Assembly (NCBI RefSeq): GCF_023195695.1
Contig: NZ_JALPQG010000006.1
Location: 124,001 to 188,000 of the forward strand
Reading direction: 5' to 3'
Length of the DNA stretch: 64,000 bases
DNA from: Aliiroseovarius sp. S1339
GTDB taxonomy: Bacteria; Pseudomonadota; Alphaproteobacteria; Rhodobacterales; Rhodobacteraceae
Below are positions 35,164 through 44,052 of the stretch, in pieces. Numbering within the stretch: the first letter of the stretch is position 1; each line of letters opens with the position of its first letter. The notes beneath the pieces were generated by a model. The model had not been told where the DNA came from. It made no database searches and saw nothing but the letters and a program-made list of their open reading frames with translations. Position numbers and translations under genes: made by a program.

Positions 35164-36095
35164 CCGCCAAAGACACATTGATGATTTCCGAAGGCGCGCG
35201 CGACGCGCTTTCAGAATGGCTTGACCACATCCGCGCACTGGACGGCGCGTCAGCGAATACTTTGGCGGCCTATCAGACCGATTTGACCGGGTTTCTGGCA
35301 TTTATGGCCGGGCATTTGGGTGGGTCGGCGGGTCGGGGCGGGCTTGCAGCTGTTTCGCTGTCCGACATGCGCGCATGGATGGCGCATGAACGCGGACGCG
35401 GCGTCGGCGCGCGATCATTGGCGCGGTCACTATCGGCAGTCAAAAGCTTCTATCGCTGGCTCAGCGAACGCGACGAATTCGACGCCACTGCCGTTCTGTC
35501 CACTCGCAGCCCGAAATTCAGCAAGAAACTGCCCCGCCCATTGGCACCGGATGCGGCAAAGGCCGTCATCGAGGCTGCCGGGATGCAATCCCAACATGGC
35601 TGGGTCGGCGCGCGGGATATTGCGGTCGCCACACTTCTTTACGGCTGCGGCTTGCGCATTTCCGAAGCGCTTGGCCTTACATGCGCCGACGCCCCACTGG
35701 CCGACGCGCTGCGCATCAAAGGAAAAGGTGGCAAGGAACGGGTTGTTCCCGTGCTGCCCGCCGCGCGCGACGCGGTTGAAGCCTATCGCCGCCTTAGTCC
35801 GCACTCTGAAACGCCCGACGCACCCCTGTTTCGCGGGGTGAGGGGTGGCGCGCTTAACCCGCGCATAATCCAGAAAGCCATGGAGCAGGTGCGCCTGCAA
35901 CTGGGTCTTCCAGCGACGGCCACACCCCATGCCATGCGGCACAGTTTCGCCACGCATCTTCTGGCCGCAGGCGGCGATCTGCGCGCCATTCAGGAACTGT
36001 TGGGTCACGCCAGCCTGTCCACAACGCAAGCCTATACCTCGGTCGACACATCACGACTGCTTGAAGTTTATCAGTCCGCGCACCCCCGCGCATGA
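35160..36095 (+). CDS. xerC: Tyrosine recombinase XerC
   Basis: 311 residues. The SAM-like core-binding domain covers about 12-115 (ANTLAAYQTDLTGFLAFM) and the catalytic domain about 130-305. Active-site residues are seen: Arg in LYGCGLRISEALGL near 166, His-x-x-Arg in HAMRHSFATHLLAAGGD near 257-260, His in LLGHASLSTTQAYTSVD near 283 and the nucleophile Tyr in QAYTS near 292. With XerD it resolves chromosome dimers at dif. The GTG start overlaps the DUF484 stop. No dif site was recognised in the window. Confidence 0.94.
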   Translation: MTAKDTLMISEGARDALSEWLDHIRALDGASANTLAAYQTDLTGFLAFMAGHLGGSAGRGGLAAVSLSDMRAWMAHERGRGVGARSLARSLSAVKSFYRWLSERDEFDATAVLSTRSPKFSKKLPRPLAPDAAKAVIEAAGMQSQHGWVGARDIAVATLLYGCGLRISEALGLTCADAPLADALRIKGKGGKERVVPVLPAARDAVEAYRRLSPHSETPDAPLFRGVRGGALNPRIIQKAMEQVRLQLGLPATATPHAMRHSFATHLLAAGGDLRAIQELLGHASLSTTQAYTSVDTSRLLEVYQSAHPRA

Positions 36096-36157
36096 CCCTT
36101 ACCGGGCCGCAACTCTTTACCCTTTCCACCAAAGTTAAATTCCGGCACAAAGCGCGC

Positions 36158-36856
36158 ATGAAATTGTCGACCAAAGCTCTTCTTGTTCATCTGTTCACCG
36201 CAACCGGCGCTGTAATCGCCATGTTGGCCATGCTAGCCGCAGTGGACGAAAAATGGAGCCTTATGTTCCTGTGGCTCGTGGTGGCCTTCGTGGTTGATGG
36301 CATCGACGGGCCACTGGCGCGACGTTACCACGTCAAAGTCAACGCGCCGCAATATGACGGCGTCCTGATGGACATGATTATTGACTATCTGACCTATGTC
36401 TTCATCCCAGCCTACGCACTGTTCAAATCCGGCCTGATGCCGGGATGGACCGGTTGGTTCGCGATCGTCGTGATCACCTTCGCCAGCGCAATCTATTTCG
36501 CAGACACAAGAATGAAGACCAAGGACAACAGTTTTTCTGGCTTTCCCGGATGCTGGAATATGCTGGTGATCGTCTTGTTTGCGACAGAACCAAACTTCTG
36601 GGTCATGGTCATTCTGGTCGCCGCACTGGCGATCGCGATGTTCCTGCCGCTCAAATTCATTCACCCCGTCCGGACCGAGCGCTGGCGGATGATCAGCCTG
36701 CCCTGCGCCCTTGCGTGGACATTCTTTGCGGGATGGGCGGCGTGGGTCGATTTCCACCCGGAAAGCTGGGCGCATTGGGGGTTGGTTGTGACGTCGATTT
36801 ACCTGTTGAGCGCCGGAATTGCGCAGCAAGTGCTGCCCGAACGCCGCGCAGCCTGA
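36158..36856 (+). CDS. pcs: Phosphatidylcholine synthase
   Basis: About 232 residues. It condenses CDP-diacylglycerol with choline to make phosphatidylcholine, a pathway found mainly in alphaproteobacteria. The CDP-alcohol transferase motif is seen as DGIDGPLARR with downstream GVLMDMIID, giving the DG-x2-AR-x8-G-x3-D-x3-D pattern. SGFPGCWNMLVI and PLKFIHPVRTERWR are Pcs-specific. Several membrane helices follow. The start is uncertain: an ATG at 36092 overlaps the xerC stop (ATGA) and would add 22 basic residues; the ATG at 36158 matches the family start better. Confidence 0.9.
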   Translation: MKLSTKALLVHLFTATGAVIAMLAMLAAVDEKWSLMFLWLVVAFVVDGIDGPLARRYHVKVNAPQYDGVLMDMIIDYLTYVFIPAYALFKSGLMPGWTGWFAIVVITFASAIYFADTRMKTKDNSFSGFPGCWNMLVIVLFATEPNFWVMVILVAALAIAMFLPLKFIHPVRTERWRMISLPCALAWTFFAGWAAWVDFHPESWAHWGLVVTSIYLLSAGIAQQVLPERRAA

Positions 36857-36881
36857 AGCTGGCCTGCGCAAGTCGCTAAGC

Positions 36882-37331
36882 CTATTTCGTCCAGCGTTTC
36901 AATGCGTCTTCATCATCGACCTTGGCCGCCACCCAGTCTGTGGCACCGTCACGCGCAAATTCTTTCTTCCAGAACGGCGCGCGGGATTTCAGATAATCCA
37001 TAAGGAACTCTGCCGCCTCAAACGCCGCCACGCGGTGTTTGGAGGCTGTTGCGACCATCATGATTTGTTCGCCGGGGCGCAACGGGCCGTGGCGGTGGAT
37101 CACAAGGCAGTCAGCCAGCAACCAGCGTTCGCATGCGTCGTCGACGATGGCGGCAATCGCCTTTTCGGTCATGCCGGGGTAATGCTCAATCTCCATCCGC
37201 TCCAGGGTGCCGTCGTCATCGCGCACAATGCCGGTGAAGGTCACGACGGCGCCTAGATCATTTCGGCCTTGCGCAAATTCTGACAGCTCTGCGCCGGGAT
37301 CAAGCATATCAGTCTGGACCCTGACTTTCAT
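36882..37331 (-). CDS. moaE: Molybdopterin synthase catalytic subunit
   Basis: 149 residues. GAVVTFTGIVRDDDG near residue 28, MEIEHYPGMTEKAI near 47-60, VIHRHGPLRPGEQIMMVA near 78-95 and the active-site region FWKKEFARDG near 125-134 fit MoaE. It transfers sulfur from MoaD thiocarboxylate to precursor Z to form molybdopterin. Its start lies one base after the moaD stop, so moaD-moaE are coupled and produced together. Confidence 0.95.
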   Translation of the reverse strand: MKVRVQTDMLDPGAELSEFAQGRNDLGAVVTFTGIVRDDDGTLERMEIEHYPGMTEKAIAAIVDDACERWLLADCLVIHRHGPLRPGEQIMMVATASKHRVAAFEAAEFLMDYLKSRAPFWKKEFARDGATDWVAAKVDDEDALKRWTK

Positions 37332-37332
37332 G

Positions 37333-37581
37333 TCAGCCGCCTGTCATTGGGGGGAAAAACGCAACCTCGCGCACGCCTTTCAGCGGTGCGTCGAAATCAG
37401 CAAGCTCCTGATCTAACGCCACACGCAGCGCGGACAAATCGGCAAAGGCCGCGGCATAACGCGGCTCTCGCGCGCGCAGTTCATCCACCAGTTCAGACAC
37501 GGTCGATGCTGTTGTTTCGACCTTCTCGCGCGGCTCGCCAATGCGTTCACGCACCCAAGCGAAATACATGACCTCAACCAT
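37333..37581 (-). CDS. moaD: Molybdopterin synthase sulfur carrier subunit
   Basis: 82 residues with a ubiquitin-like fold and the required C-terminal Gly-Gly (PPMTGG). FAWVRERIGEPREKV near residue 7 and EVAFFPPMTGG at the end are characteristic of MoaD. The terminal glycine is thiocarboxylated and feeds MoaE. The gene starts inside the last codons of pgsA (eight-base overlap), so pgsA-moaD-moaE form one translationally linked unit. Confidence 0.95.
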   Translation of the reverse strand: MVEVMYFAWVRERIGEPREKVETTASTVSELVDELRAREPRYAAAFADLSALRVALDQELADFDAPLKGVREVAFFPPMTGG

Positions 37582-38248
37582 GATCGGGATCCTCTCTCAG
37601 AAATGGCAGGGCTTTGCGGAAATAGTCCCAGCCAGTCACAACTGTCAGGGCACCGGCCATCCACAACAGCGTGATGCCTATCCATGCCGACCAGCGGCCA
37701 GCGGCCTCGTAAAACAACAGCCCGATGTCATCTGCAATGGTGCCATTAAAGATGCCATCGACAGTCGCCTGATCCATACCCTGCATCCGGTCCAAAAGAC
37801 TGTGCTGGAATATGCCTGTCGAAAACAAAATGGCAATCGCAACCATCTGCAACGTGGTTTTCCATTTCGCCAGATTGGTCACCTTCAACGCGCGCGCTTT
37901 GTCGCCCAATGTCTCGCGCAGGCCCGACACGAACACCTCGCGATAGATGATCAGCGCCGATGGCAACAGGATCCACGGCGTCACGCCCGCATAGCCATTG
38001 ATCACCAGCAGCGCGATCAGAACCATCGCCTTGTCGGCGATCGGATCCATCGCCGCGCCGAACAGGCTTTCCAGCTTCCATGCGCGCGCAAGATAGCCAT
38101 CAAGGTAATCCGTGATCGAGGCGACGATGAACAGGATCATCGCATACCAATCCGCCCAGGGGCGTGCGAAGTAGAGAAACATGACCGGCAACAAAGGCGC
38201 GGCAACAAGTCGGGCAACGGTCAGGATATTGGGTAAGTTCCATTTCAT
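37574..38248 (-). CDS. pgsA: CDP-diacylglycerol-glycerol-3-phosphate 3-phosphatidyltransferase
   Basis: 224 residues. It commits CDP-diacylglycerol to phosphatidylglycerol synthesis at the inner membrane. The CDP-alcohol motif is DYLDGYLARAWKLES with downstream GAAMDPIADK, near 47-75. The N-terminus MKWNLPNILTVARL is the usual PgsA start. AAGGAGA lies upstream. It sits 18 bases after uvrC, the uvrC-pgsA order also seen in enterobacteria. Confidence 0.95.
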   Translation of the reverse strand: MKWNLPNILTVARLVAAPLLPVMFLYFARPWADWYAMILFIVASITDYLDGYLARAWKLESLFGAAMDPIADKAMVLIALLVINGYAGVTPWILLPSALIIYREVFVSGLRETLGDKARALKVTNLAKWKTTLQMVAIAILFSTGIFQHSLLDRMQGMDQATVDGIFNGTIADDIGLLFYEAAGRWSAWIGITLLWMAGALTVVTGWDYFRKALPFLREDPDHG

Positions 38249-38266
38249 GGGTTTCTCCTTACCCCG

Positions 38267-40150
38267 TCAGCCCTTGTCATGGAAGAAGCCATAGATGGTT
38301 TCCGCAAGTGTTTCGGAAATACCATCGACAGCTTTAAGGTCGTCAAGTCCCGCGCGGCTGACCGCCTTGGCCGAACCGAAATGTTGCAACAGCGCGCGCT
38401 TGCGGGTCGCGCCGACGCCCGGCACCTCGTCCAACGGCGTGGCCCCTTGCGCTTTGGCGCGTTTGGCACGGTGCGTGCCAATGGCGAAGCGGTGCGCCTC
38501 GTCTCGCAGACGTTGGATGAAATAAAGGACCGGGTCATTCCGTTTCAACGCGAAGGGGCGCTTTTTCCGTCGGTAAAATTCTTCTTTTCCCTGATCGCGG
38601 TCGATGCCTTTGGCGACGCCAACCATCGGAATGTCGGTCACGCCCAGTTCTTCCATGATCTGGTGCACCGCACTGACCTGCCCGGCACCACCGTCGATCA
38701 ACAGAAGATCGGGCCAGTTTTCGCCTTCGCGGTTCGGATCTTCCTTCAACAGTCGTTTGAAGCGGCGGGTCAGAACCTCTTTCATCATGCCAAAATCGTC
38801 ACCGGGGGTCAGGTCGTCACCCTTGATGTTGAACTTGCGATACTGGCTTTTCAGATACCCGTCAGCGCCCGCCACAATCATAGCTCCAACCGCATGAGCC
38901 CCTTGAATGTGCGAATTGTCATAGACCTCGATCCGTTTGGGCGGTGCGCCCAGATCGAACGCTTGCGCGACACCATCCAGCAGGCGTGCCTGCGTGGCGG
39001 TTTCGGCCATCTTGCGGCCCAGACTTTCGCGGGCGTTACGCTGGGCGTTGGCCACAAGCTCTGACTTCTCGCCGCGCAAGGGCACCGATATTTCGACCTT
39101 GCGACCCAGCCGTTCCGTCAGCGCCTCGGCCATCAGGTCTTGTTCATCCAGAGGGTCAGACAGAAGAATCAGACGCGGCGGTTCTTTCTGGTCATAAAAC
39201 TGCCCCACAAAGGCTTGCAGAACCTCGCCCGGCCCGGCCCCCGCCCCTGTGCGCGGATAGAAGTCGCGGTTGCCCCAGTTCTGGTTGGCGCGGATGAAAA
39301 ACACCTGAACGCAGGCCTGCCCGCCATCCATATACAGCGCGATGACGTCGGCCTCGGTCACGCCGCGCGGATTGACGCCCTGCGTCTGCTGCACTTGCGT
39401 TAGCGCGCGGATACGGTCGCGCAGGACGGCGGCTTTTTCAAACTCCATCCCTTCGGAAGCGGCTTGCATATCAGCGGCTAGGTTTTCCTGCATTTTGGTG
39501 GTGCGACCTGACAGAAAATCCTCGGCGTCGCGCACCAATTTGGCATAGCCTTCCGCGTCGATTTTCCCCACGCAAGGCCCCGAGCACCGTTTGATCTGAT
39601 ATTGCAGACATGGGCGCGAGCGCGCGTCAAACGTCGCATCAGTGCAATTGCGCAGCAAAAACACCTTCTGCAACTGGTTCAGCGTCCGGTTCACCGCATC
39701 CGCACTGGCGAAGGGACCATAATACGACCCCTTCTGTTTGCGCGCACCGCGATGTTTTTTGATCTGTGGAAAGTCGTGACCCGTCACCAGAATGTTGGGA
39801 AAGCTTTTGTCGTCACGCAGCAGCACGTTAAAATGAGGTTTCAGCTGCTTGATCAGGTTCTGTTCCAGCAGCAGCGCTTCGGTTTCTGTTTGTGTGGTCA
39901 GAAACATCATTGACGCAGTTTGGCTGATCATCCGCGCAATGCGTGCAGTGTGGCCCGTCGGCTTGGCATAGTTCGACACACGCTTCTTCAGACTGCGCGC
40001 CTTACCCACATATAAGACACGCCCTTTGACATCGAGCATCCGGTAAACACCGGGCGAATTGTCGAGCGTTTTCAGATAGGATTGAATGACGTCATGTCCA
40101 ACGGGCACCGCTGGTTTGCCATCCTCGTTCTGCGTGCTTTCACTATTCAT
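38267..40150 (-). CDS. uvrC: Excinuclease ABC subunit C
   Basis: 627 residues. An N-terminal GIY-YIG nuclease domain (about 32-110; PGVYRMLD and [14 protein letters not shown]) makes the 3' incision. The UVR UvrB-binding motif lies near 225-260 ([15 protein letters not shown]). The RNase H-like domain makes the 5' cut ([19 protein letters not shown] near 410), and a C-terminal helix-hairpin-helix pair ([20 protein letters not shown]) closes the protein. It is the first gene of the uvrC-pgsA-moaDE run; its upstream region carries a DnaA box. Confidence 0.97.
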   Translation of the reverse strand: MNSESTQNEDGKPAVPVGHDVIQSYLKTLDNSPGVYRMLDVKGRVLYVGKARSLKKRVSNYAKPTGHTARIARMISQTASMMFLTTQTETEALLLEQNLIKQLKPHFNVLLRDDKSFPNILVTGHDFPQIKKHRGARKQKGSYYGPFASADAVNRTLNQLQKVFLLRNCTDATFDARSRPCLQYQIKRCSGPCVGKIDAEGYAKLVRDAEDFLSGRTTKMQENLAADMQAASEGMEFEKAAVLRDRIRALTQVQQTQGVNPRGVTEADVIALYMDGGQACVQVFFIRANQNWGNRDFYPRTGAGAGPGEVLQAFVGQFYDQKEPPRLILLSDPLDEQDLMAEALTERLGRKVEISVPLRGEKSELVANAQRNARESLGRKMAETATQARLLDGVAQAFDLGAPPKRIEVYDNSHIQGAHAVGAMIVAGADGYLKSQYRKFNIKGDDLTPGDDFGMMKEVLTRRFKRLLKEDPNREGENWPDLLLIDGGAGQVSAVHQIMEELGVTDIPMVGVAKGIDRDQGKEEFYRRKKRPFALKRNDPVLYFIQRLRDEAHRFAIGTHRAKRAKAQGATPLDEVPGVGATRKRALLQHFGSAKAVSRAGLDDLKAVDGISETLAETIYGFFHDKG

Positions 40151-40466
40151 TCACCCACCGCTCCGATTCTCTGCTCGCCTGCAACCTTAGCGCGCTGGAT
40201 ACAAGAGGGAACCTGCCCACAGTTTCTGTGGATAACTCTGAGGACATGTTTTGACCATCCTGAAAAATCCCTTGTATTCAGCCCGCTTCGTCATAGTGCC
40301 TATTTTTTAGGCAGTGTTATAAGGTGTTGAAAAGTAAAGAAAGAAATATGACGCCCTCGTAAATAGATGAAATCATTGCGAAATATATATTCTTTCCGTT
40401 ACGGCAACTTCACAGGTGCACAACTTTCCGGCCAGAAAGATATAGCCTTTCCACTTGGACATGTTT
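40151..40466. other. 316-base AT-rich intergenic region upstream of uvrC
   Basis: No gene is supported. It holds uvrC's promoter and the downstream end of the FolM-like gene. TGTGGATAA at 40227-40235 is a perfect DnaA box (complement of TTATCCACA), inside the inverted repeat CCACAG-TTT-CTGTGG at 40217-40231. A second perfect repeat, TGCCTA-TTTTT-TAGGCA, lies at 40297-40313. The rest (to about 40450) is markedly AT-rich compared with flanking genes. Confidence 0.6.
40227..40235 (-). promoter_or_regulatory. Perfect DnaA box
   Basis: Read on the minus strand this is TTATCCACA, the consensus DnaA-binding nine-mer, 77 bases upstream of the uvrC start. It could place uvrC under DnaA control. One match of this length is expected about every two windows by chance, so its position rather than its presence is the evidence. 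Confidence 0.45.
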
Positions 40467-41258
40467 TCAGGGGTGTTCCACGCCGCGAATATCGGGGGTT
40501 TCCCATGCCAGATGCTGCCCGCCATCCACGGCGATCATCTGCCCTGTAACAGCCGGGGCAGTCAGGAAAAAAGCAAGCGCGGCGGTGATGTCGTCAACAT
40601 TCGCGCCGCGTTGCAAAAGCGACGCAGCCCGCTGCCCGTCGAAATGAGCCTGTGATTGGCGCGCACCGATCAGCGTGGTGCCCGGCGCGATCCCGTTCAC
40701 CCGCACATCCGGGGCCAAAGCCTGCGCGGCGGTTCGGGTCAGCGTCCACAATGCGTTCTTGGCAAGGCTGTAGGTCATGAACTCTGGCGTGGGTTTCTGC
40801 ACGCGTTGGTCCAACATGTTCACGACAAGCGCTTGCGACAGTGTTTCGCTGTTCTGGTCCAGATTGGCCTTCGGTGCCTGCGCGGCGAAGGCTTGCATCA
40901 GAAAGAACGGCGCACGCAGGTTTGACGACATGTGCCTGTCCCAGCTATCCTGCGTCGCGGTGGCCATGTTGTCGTAGTCAAAGATTGAGGCGTTGTTTAC
41001 CAGCACAGTCAGCGGCCCGCCCAGCGCCTCAGCGGCGCGCGGCACAAGGGCGTCGACCTGTGACATGTCCAGAAGATCCGCCTGCAAGGCCACCGCGTGG
41101 CACCCCATCGCTTGAATGGCGCTAACCGTTTCGTCAGCGCCGTCCGCCGAGGTGGCGTAATGCACCACCACATCATGCCCTGACCGCGCCAGCTCCAGCG
41201 CCATGGCGCGACCAAGCCGCGCCCCTGCCCCTGTGACCAATGCGCGTGGCTGAGCCAT
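40467..41258 (-). CDS. folM: Short-chain reductase, PTR1/FolM-like pteridine reductase
   Basis: 263 residues of the SDR fold. The nucleotide loop reads TGAGARLG, the TGx3RxG form of PTR1/FolM reductases; ordinary SDRs have TGx3GxG. NNASIF near 88-93 and NMLD with Asp150, Tyr163 and Lys167 (MTYSLAKNAL) reproduce the 13- and 4-residue spacing of the Leishmania PTR1 triad. Such enzymes reduce dihydromonapterin or dihydrofolate with NADPH. No folA is visible nearby. The start is directly after the stop of the Ca/Na exchanger gene (TGAATG), so they are co-transcribed. Pteridine specificity is inferred from motifs. Confidence 0.72.
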   Translation of the reverse strand: MAQPRALVTGAGARLGRAMALELARSGHDVVVHYATSADGADETVSAIQAMGCHAVALQADLLDMSQVDALVPRAAEALGGPLTVLVNNASIFDYDNMATATQDSWDRHMSSNLRAPFFLMQAFAAQAPKANLDQNSETLSQALVVNMLDQRVQKPTPEFMTYSLAKNALWTLTRTAAQALAPDVRVNGIAPGTTLIGARQSQAHFDGQRAASLLQRGANVDDITAALAFFLTAPAVTGQMIAVDGGQHLAWETPDIRGVEHP

Positions 41259-42245
41259 TCAGGACACCATCAGTACATACATGACATAGACGACATAAAG
41301 CGTCGACAGCACGACGCCCCAAACGCGGCCCATATGCCATTTCAGAAATACAAAGGGGGCCAGAAGAACAGACGCACCCAGCATCACCCAAAGATCGAAC
41401 CGCAAGATCTCGGCATCGACCGGAATCGGACCAACCAAAGACGCGATCCCGATGATGGCCAGAAGATTGAACATGTTCGACCCGATGACGTTGCCCAGAG
41501 CGACCTCGGCCTGATTGCGCAGGGCGGCCATCACAGTGGTCGCAAGTTCCGGCAAGGACGTGCCCAACGCCACAAGCGTCAGGCCGATCACCGTTTCAGA
41601 GACGCCAAAATGACGGGCAATATTGGTCGAGGCATCGACAAGAAGATCGGCGCCCAGCGGCAGGCCAATCAGACCAAGCACAAGGAACAAGATGACCTTC
41701 CACCACGGCATATCGGGGTCGGCACCTTCGACTTCCTCCTCACCATCACAGCTGGCGTCATCGGCGACAGCAAAACTGGCAGCAGCATTGACAGTGCGCC
41801 GGTGTGACATCGCCACGCGAAAGGCCGAGCTAAGCATCAAGCCAAGCGCAGCCAGCAGAACCAAGCCGTGCACCCACGTGATCACACCGCCCATGCACAG
41901 CGCGATAAACAGAACTGTGGCACCCAGCATCTGAAGATAGCTTTTCTTGGTGTCACAGGTCGCCGTGGATAGGCCCGAAATCAGCGCGGGGATGCCCAAC
42001 ACCAGCAGAATGTTGGCGGTATTTGACCCGACAACGTTCCCCATCGCCAGGCCCGGCACACCCCTGGCAATCGCCTGAACCGAGATCAGCAACTCGGGTG
42101 CAGATGTGCCAAAGGCCACAATGGTCAGCGATACAATCAGCGCCGGAACACCAAGGCGCAGCGACAGGTTCACCGCCCCACGCACAAGGCTGTCGCCAGC
42201 CAGCAGCAAGATTACAAGGCCAAGCGCGGCATAGATCAGATCCAA
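41259..42245 (-). CDS. Calcium/sodium antiporter (YrbG-like CaCA family)
   Basis: 328 residues, ten predicted membrane helices in two inverted repeats. The alpha-1 motif is AFGTSAPELLISVQAIARG with GNVVGSNTANILLVLG near 45-85; alpha-2 is ALGTSLPELATTVMAALR with GNVIGSNMFNLLAIIG near 215-255. A charged cytoplasmic loop (CDGEEEVEGADPDMPWW) joins the halves. The start codon is TTG at 42245, three bases after the small Cys-protein stop. It exchanges Ca2+ for Na+ or H+. Confidence 0.93.
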   Translation of the reverse strand: MDLIYAALGLVILLLAGDSLVRGAVNLSLRLGVPALIVSLTIVAFGTSAPELLISVQAIARGVPGLAMGNVVGSNTANILLVLGIPALISGLSTATCDTKKSYLQMLGATVLFIALCMGGVITWVHGLVLLAALGLMLSSAFRVAMSHRRTVNAAASFAVADDASCDGEEEVEGADPDMPWWKVILFLVLGLIGLPLGADLLVDASTNIARHFGVSETVIGLTLVALGTSLPELATTVMAALRNQAEVALGNVIGSNMFNLLAIIGIASLVGPIPVDAEILRFDLWVMLGASVLLAPFVFLKWHMGRVWGVVLSTLYVVYVMYVLMVS

Positions 42246-42248
42246 GAC

Positions 42249-42413
42249 TCAGCCCTTCCCGTTACAGTCGCAGGCGGCTTTTCCCAGCCGGTAACGCCCA
42301 CAGCGCGGGCATTTCATCGCCTCGATGCGCTGTTGGCCGGGATATCGCAATTTACCAAACATTGCCAACACACCCATGCCGACAAGAAACAGGACGACAA
42401 TCTTGATGACCAT
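42249..42413 (-). CDS. 54-residue membrane-anchored Cys-rich protein
   Basis: Translation gives a hydrophobic N-terminal helix (about residues 2-19, VIKIVVLFLVGMGVLAMF) and a short cytoplasmic or periplasmic tail with MKCPRCGRYRLGKAACDC, that is a CPxC knuckle followed by CxC. Four cysteines in this spacing could hold zinc or a metal cluster. It is coupled on both sides: its ATG touches the S49 peptidase stop (TAAATG) and its stop is three bases before the antiporter TTG. I believe similar short proteins occur in related genomes, but the function is unknown. Confidence 0.75.
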   Translation of the reverse strand: MVIKIVVLFLVGMGVLAMFGKLRYPGQQRIEAMKCPRCGRYRLGKAACDCNGKG

Positions 42414-43220
42414 TTAAAGCCCAAAGCGCGCGTATTCTGCCCGCTCCTCTATCGCCGTGATCGCGTCTGACCCCAACTGCAATCCAAACCGGCTGATGAA
42501 CGGGCGGCGCGGGCCGTGGACGCGGAAGCGCGCCTTGTCGCCGAATTTCTCTTTCATCTTGGGCACTACATGGCCAATTCCGTCGATAAGACCCAGCTCA
42601 AACGCTTCGTCGCCTAACCAAATATCTCCGTTAAACAAATCAGCGCCTCTTTCCAACTTGCCTTTACGGCGTGTAGCCACTTGTGTCTTGAAAGCTGAGT
42701 GAATGTCTTCCTGCAACGCCTTCAGCCGCTTGATGTCGGAGGGCCTTTCCGGCTGGAACGGGTCCAGCATGGATTTCGACTTGCCCGCCGTGTAAACACG
42801 CCGTTCAACGCCGATCTTCTCGATCAAGCCCGTCAGACCAAAACTGGCCGAGATGACACCGATGGACCCGAGGATCGAGCTTTCATCGGCATAAATCTCA
42901 TCCGCTGCGGTCGCGAGCCAATAGCCGCCTGAGGCCGCCACATCCTCGACAAACGCAAAAACAGGCAGTTCTTTTTCTGCAGCAAGACGGCGGATGCGCG
43001 CGGTGATCAGGCTGGATTGAACGGGGCTGCCACCGGGCGAATTGATCACCAACGCGACGGCTTGCGGCTTTCCCCTGTGAAACGCCCGCTCGATCACCGG
43101 GGCAAGGGTCGCGTCGTTTAATTGACCGCGGGCACCAGATGCGATCACGCCTGACAGGCGGATCACCGCAACCAGAGGTGGCTTCTTGATGAACGGAATG
43201 TATGTCGTCATGGCTGTCAT
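42414..43220 (-). CDS. S49-family signal-peptide-peptidase-like serine protease
   Basis: 268 residues, the short (SohB/SppA-like) form. LVINSPGGSPVQSS near residue 60-72 is the oxyanion strand; the nucleophile Ser is in VEDVAASGGYWLATAADEIYAD near 95-115; the Lys general base is in YTAGKSKSMLDPF near 145-155. No signal peptide, so the active site may be cytoplasmic or on a membrane surface. It starts the S49, Cys-protein, antiporter, FolM unit. Confidence 0.88.
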   Translation of the reverse strand: MTAMTTYIPFIKKPPLVAVIRLSGVIASGARGQLNDATLAPVIERAFHRGKPQAVALVINSPGGSPVQSSLITARIRRLAAEKELPVFAFVEDVAASGGYWLATAADEIYADESSILGSIGVISASFGLTGLIEKIGVERRVYTAGKSKSMLDPFQPERPSDIKRLKALQEDIHSAFKTQVATRRKGKLERGADLFNGDIWLGDEAFELGLIDGIGHVVPKMKEKFGDKARFRVHGPRRPFISRFGLQLGSDAITAIEERAEYARFGL

Positions 43221-43290
43221 TTAGACCGCGCTCCTAAAGCAGGCAAGAGTATGGGGAATACGTTTTCCCGGTGTTGCAGATGGCCCATGA

Positions 43291-44052
43291 TCAACTGCGC
43301 AAACGATATCCGGTGCGGAATATCCAACCGATTGTCGCAAGGCATGTGGTCATGAAAACCGCAATGGCAAGGATGGACCAGCCCAGTGATACATCCGCAA
43401 TTCCGAAAAACGCCCATCTGAACCCAGAGATCAGATAAACGACCGGGTTGAACAAGGTGATCGTCTGCCACATGGGCGGTAGCATCGAGATCGAATAGAA
43501 CGACCCGCCCAAAAAGACCAAGGGTGTGATGACCAGCAGGGGCACCAGTTGCAGTTGTTCGAAATTCTGCGCCCAGATCCCGATGATGAAACCAAAAAGA
43601 GCAAAGCTGATGCAGGTCAGCACAAGGAACGTCATCATCCAGACAGGGTGTTGGATGGTCAGGTCGACAAAGAAATGCGCGGTCAACAGTATGATCAAAC
43701 CGATCATCAGGGCCTTCGTCGCCGCCGCCCCGACATATCCCAGGACGATTTCGAAGAACGAGATCGGGGCCGAAAGAAGTTCGTAAACCGTGCCGATGAA
43801 CTTTGGAAAGTAGATACCGAACGCCGCGTTCGTCGTGCTTTGGGTCAACACCGTCAGCATAATCAGACCCGGCACGATGAAAGCGCCGTAGCTGACACCT
43901 TCCACCTGATCAATGCGCGACCCGATGGCAGCGCCGAAGACGATGAAATAAAGCGATGTGGACAGAACCGGCGACACGATCGACTGCATCAGCGTGCGGA
44001 AGGTCCGGGCCATCTCGAACCGGTAAATCGCGGCGATTGCGTGCCAGTTCAT
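43291..44052 (-). CDS. ABC-2-type transporter permease
   Basis: 253 residues, six predicted membrane helices, with the ABC-2 family end [23 protein letters not shown]-terminal [40 protein letters not shown] is typical of YadH-like permeases. It overlaps the ATP-binding gene by four bases (ATGA). Substrate is unknown; this class exports lipids, polysaccharides or drugs. Confidence 0.9.
   Translation of the reverse strand: MNWHAIAAIYRFEMARTFRTLMQSIVSPVLSTSLYFIVFGAAIGSRIDQVEGVSYGAFIVPGLIMLTVLTQSTTNAAFGIYFPKFIGTVYELLSAPISFFEIVLGYVGAAATKALMIGLIILLTAHFFVDLTIQHPVWMMTFLVLTCISFALFGFIIGIWAQNFEQLQLVPLLVITPLVFLGGSFYSISMLPPMWQTITLFNPVVYLISGFRWAFFGIADVSLGWSILAIAVFMTTCLATIGWIFRTGYRLRS

Noticed and set aside
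40151-40466. Chromosome replication origin
   Set aside because: Only one perfect DnaA box and no dnaA, gidA, hemE or similar origin neighbours. It is kept as a possible regulatory site only.
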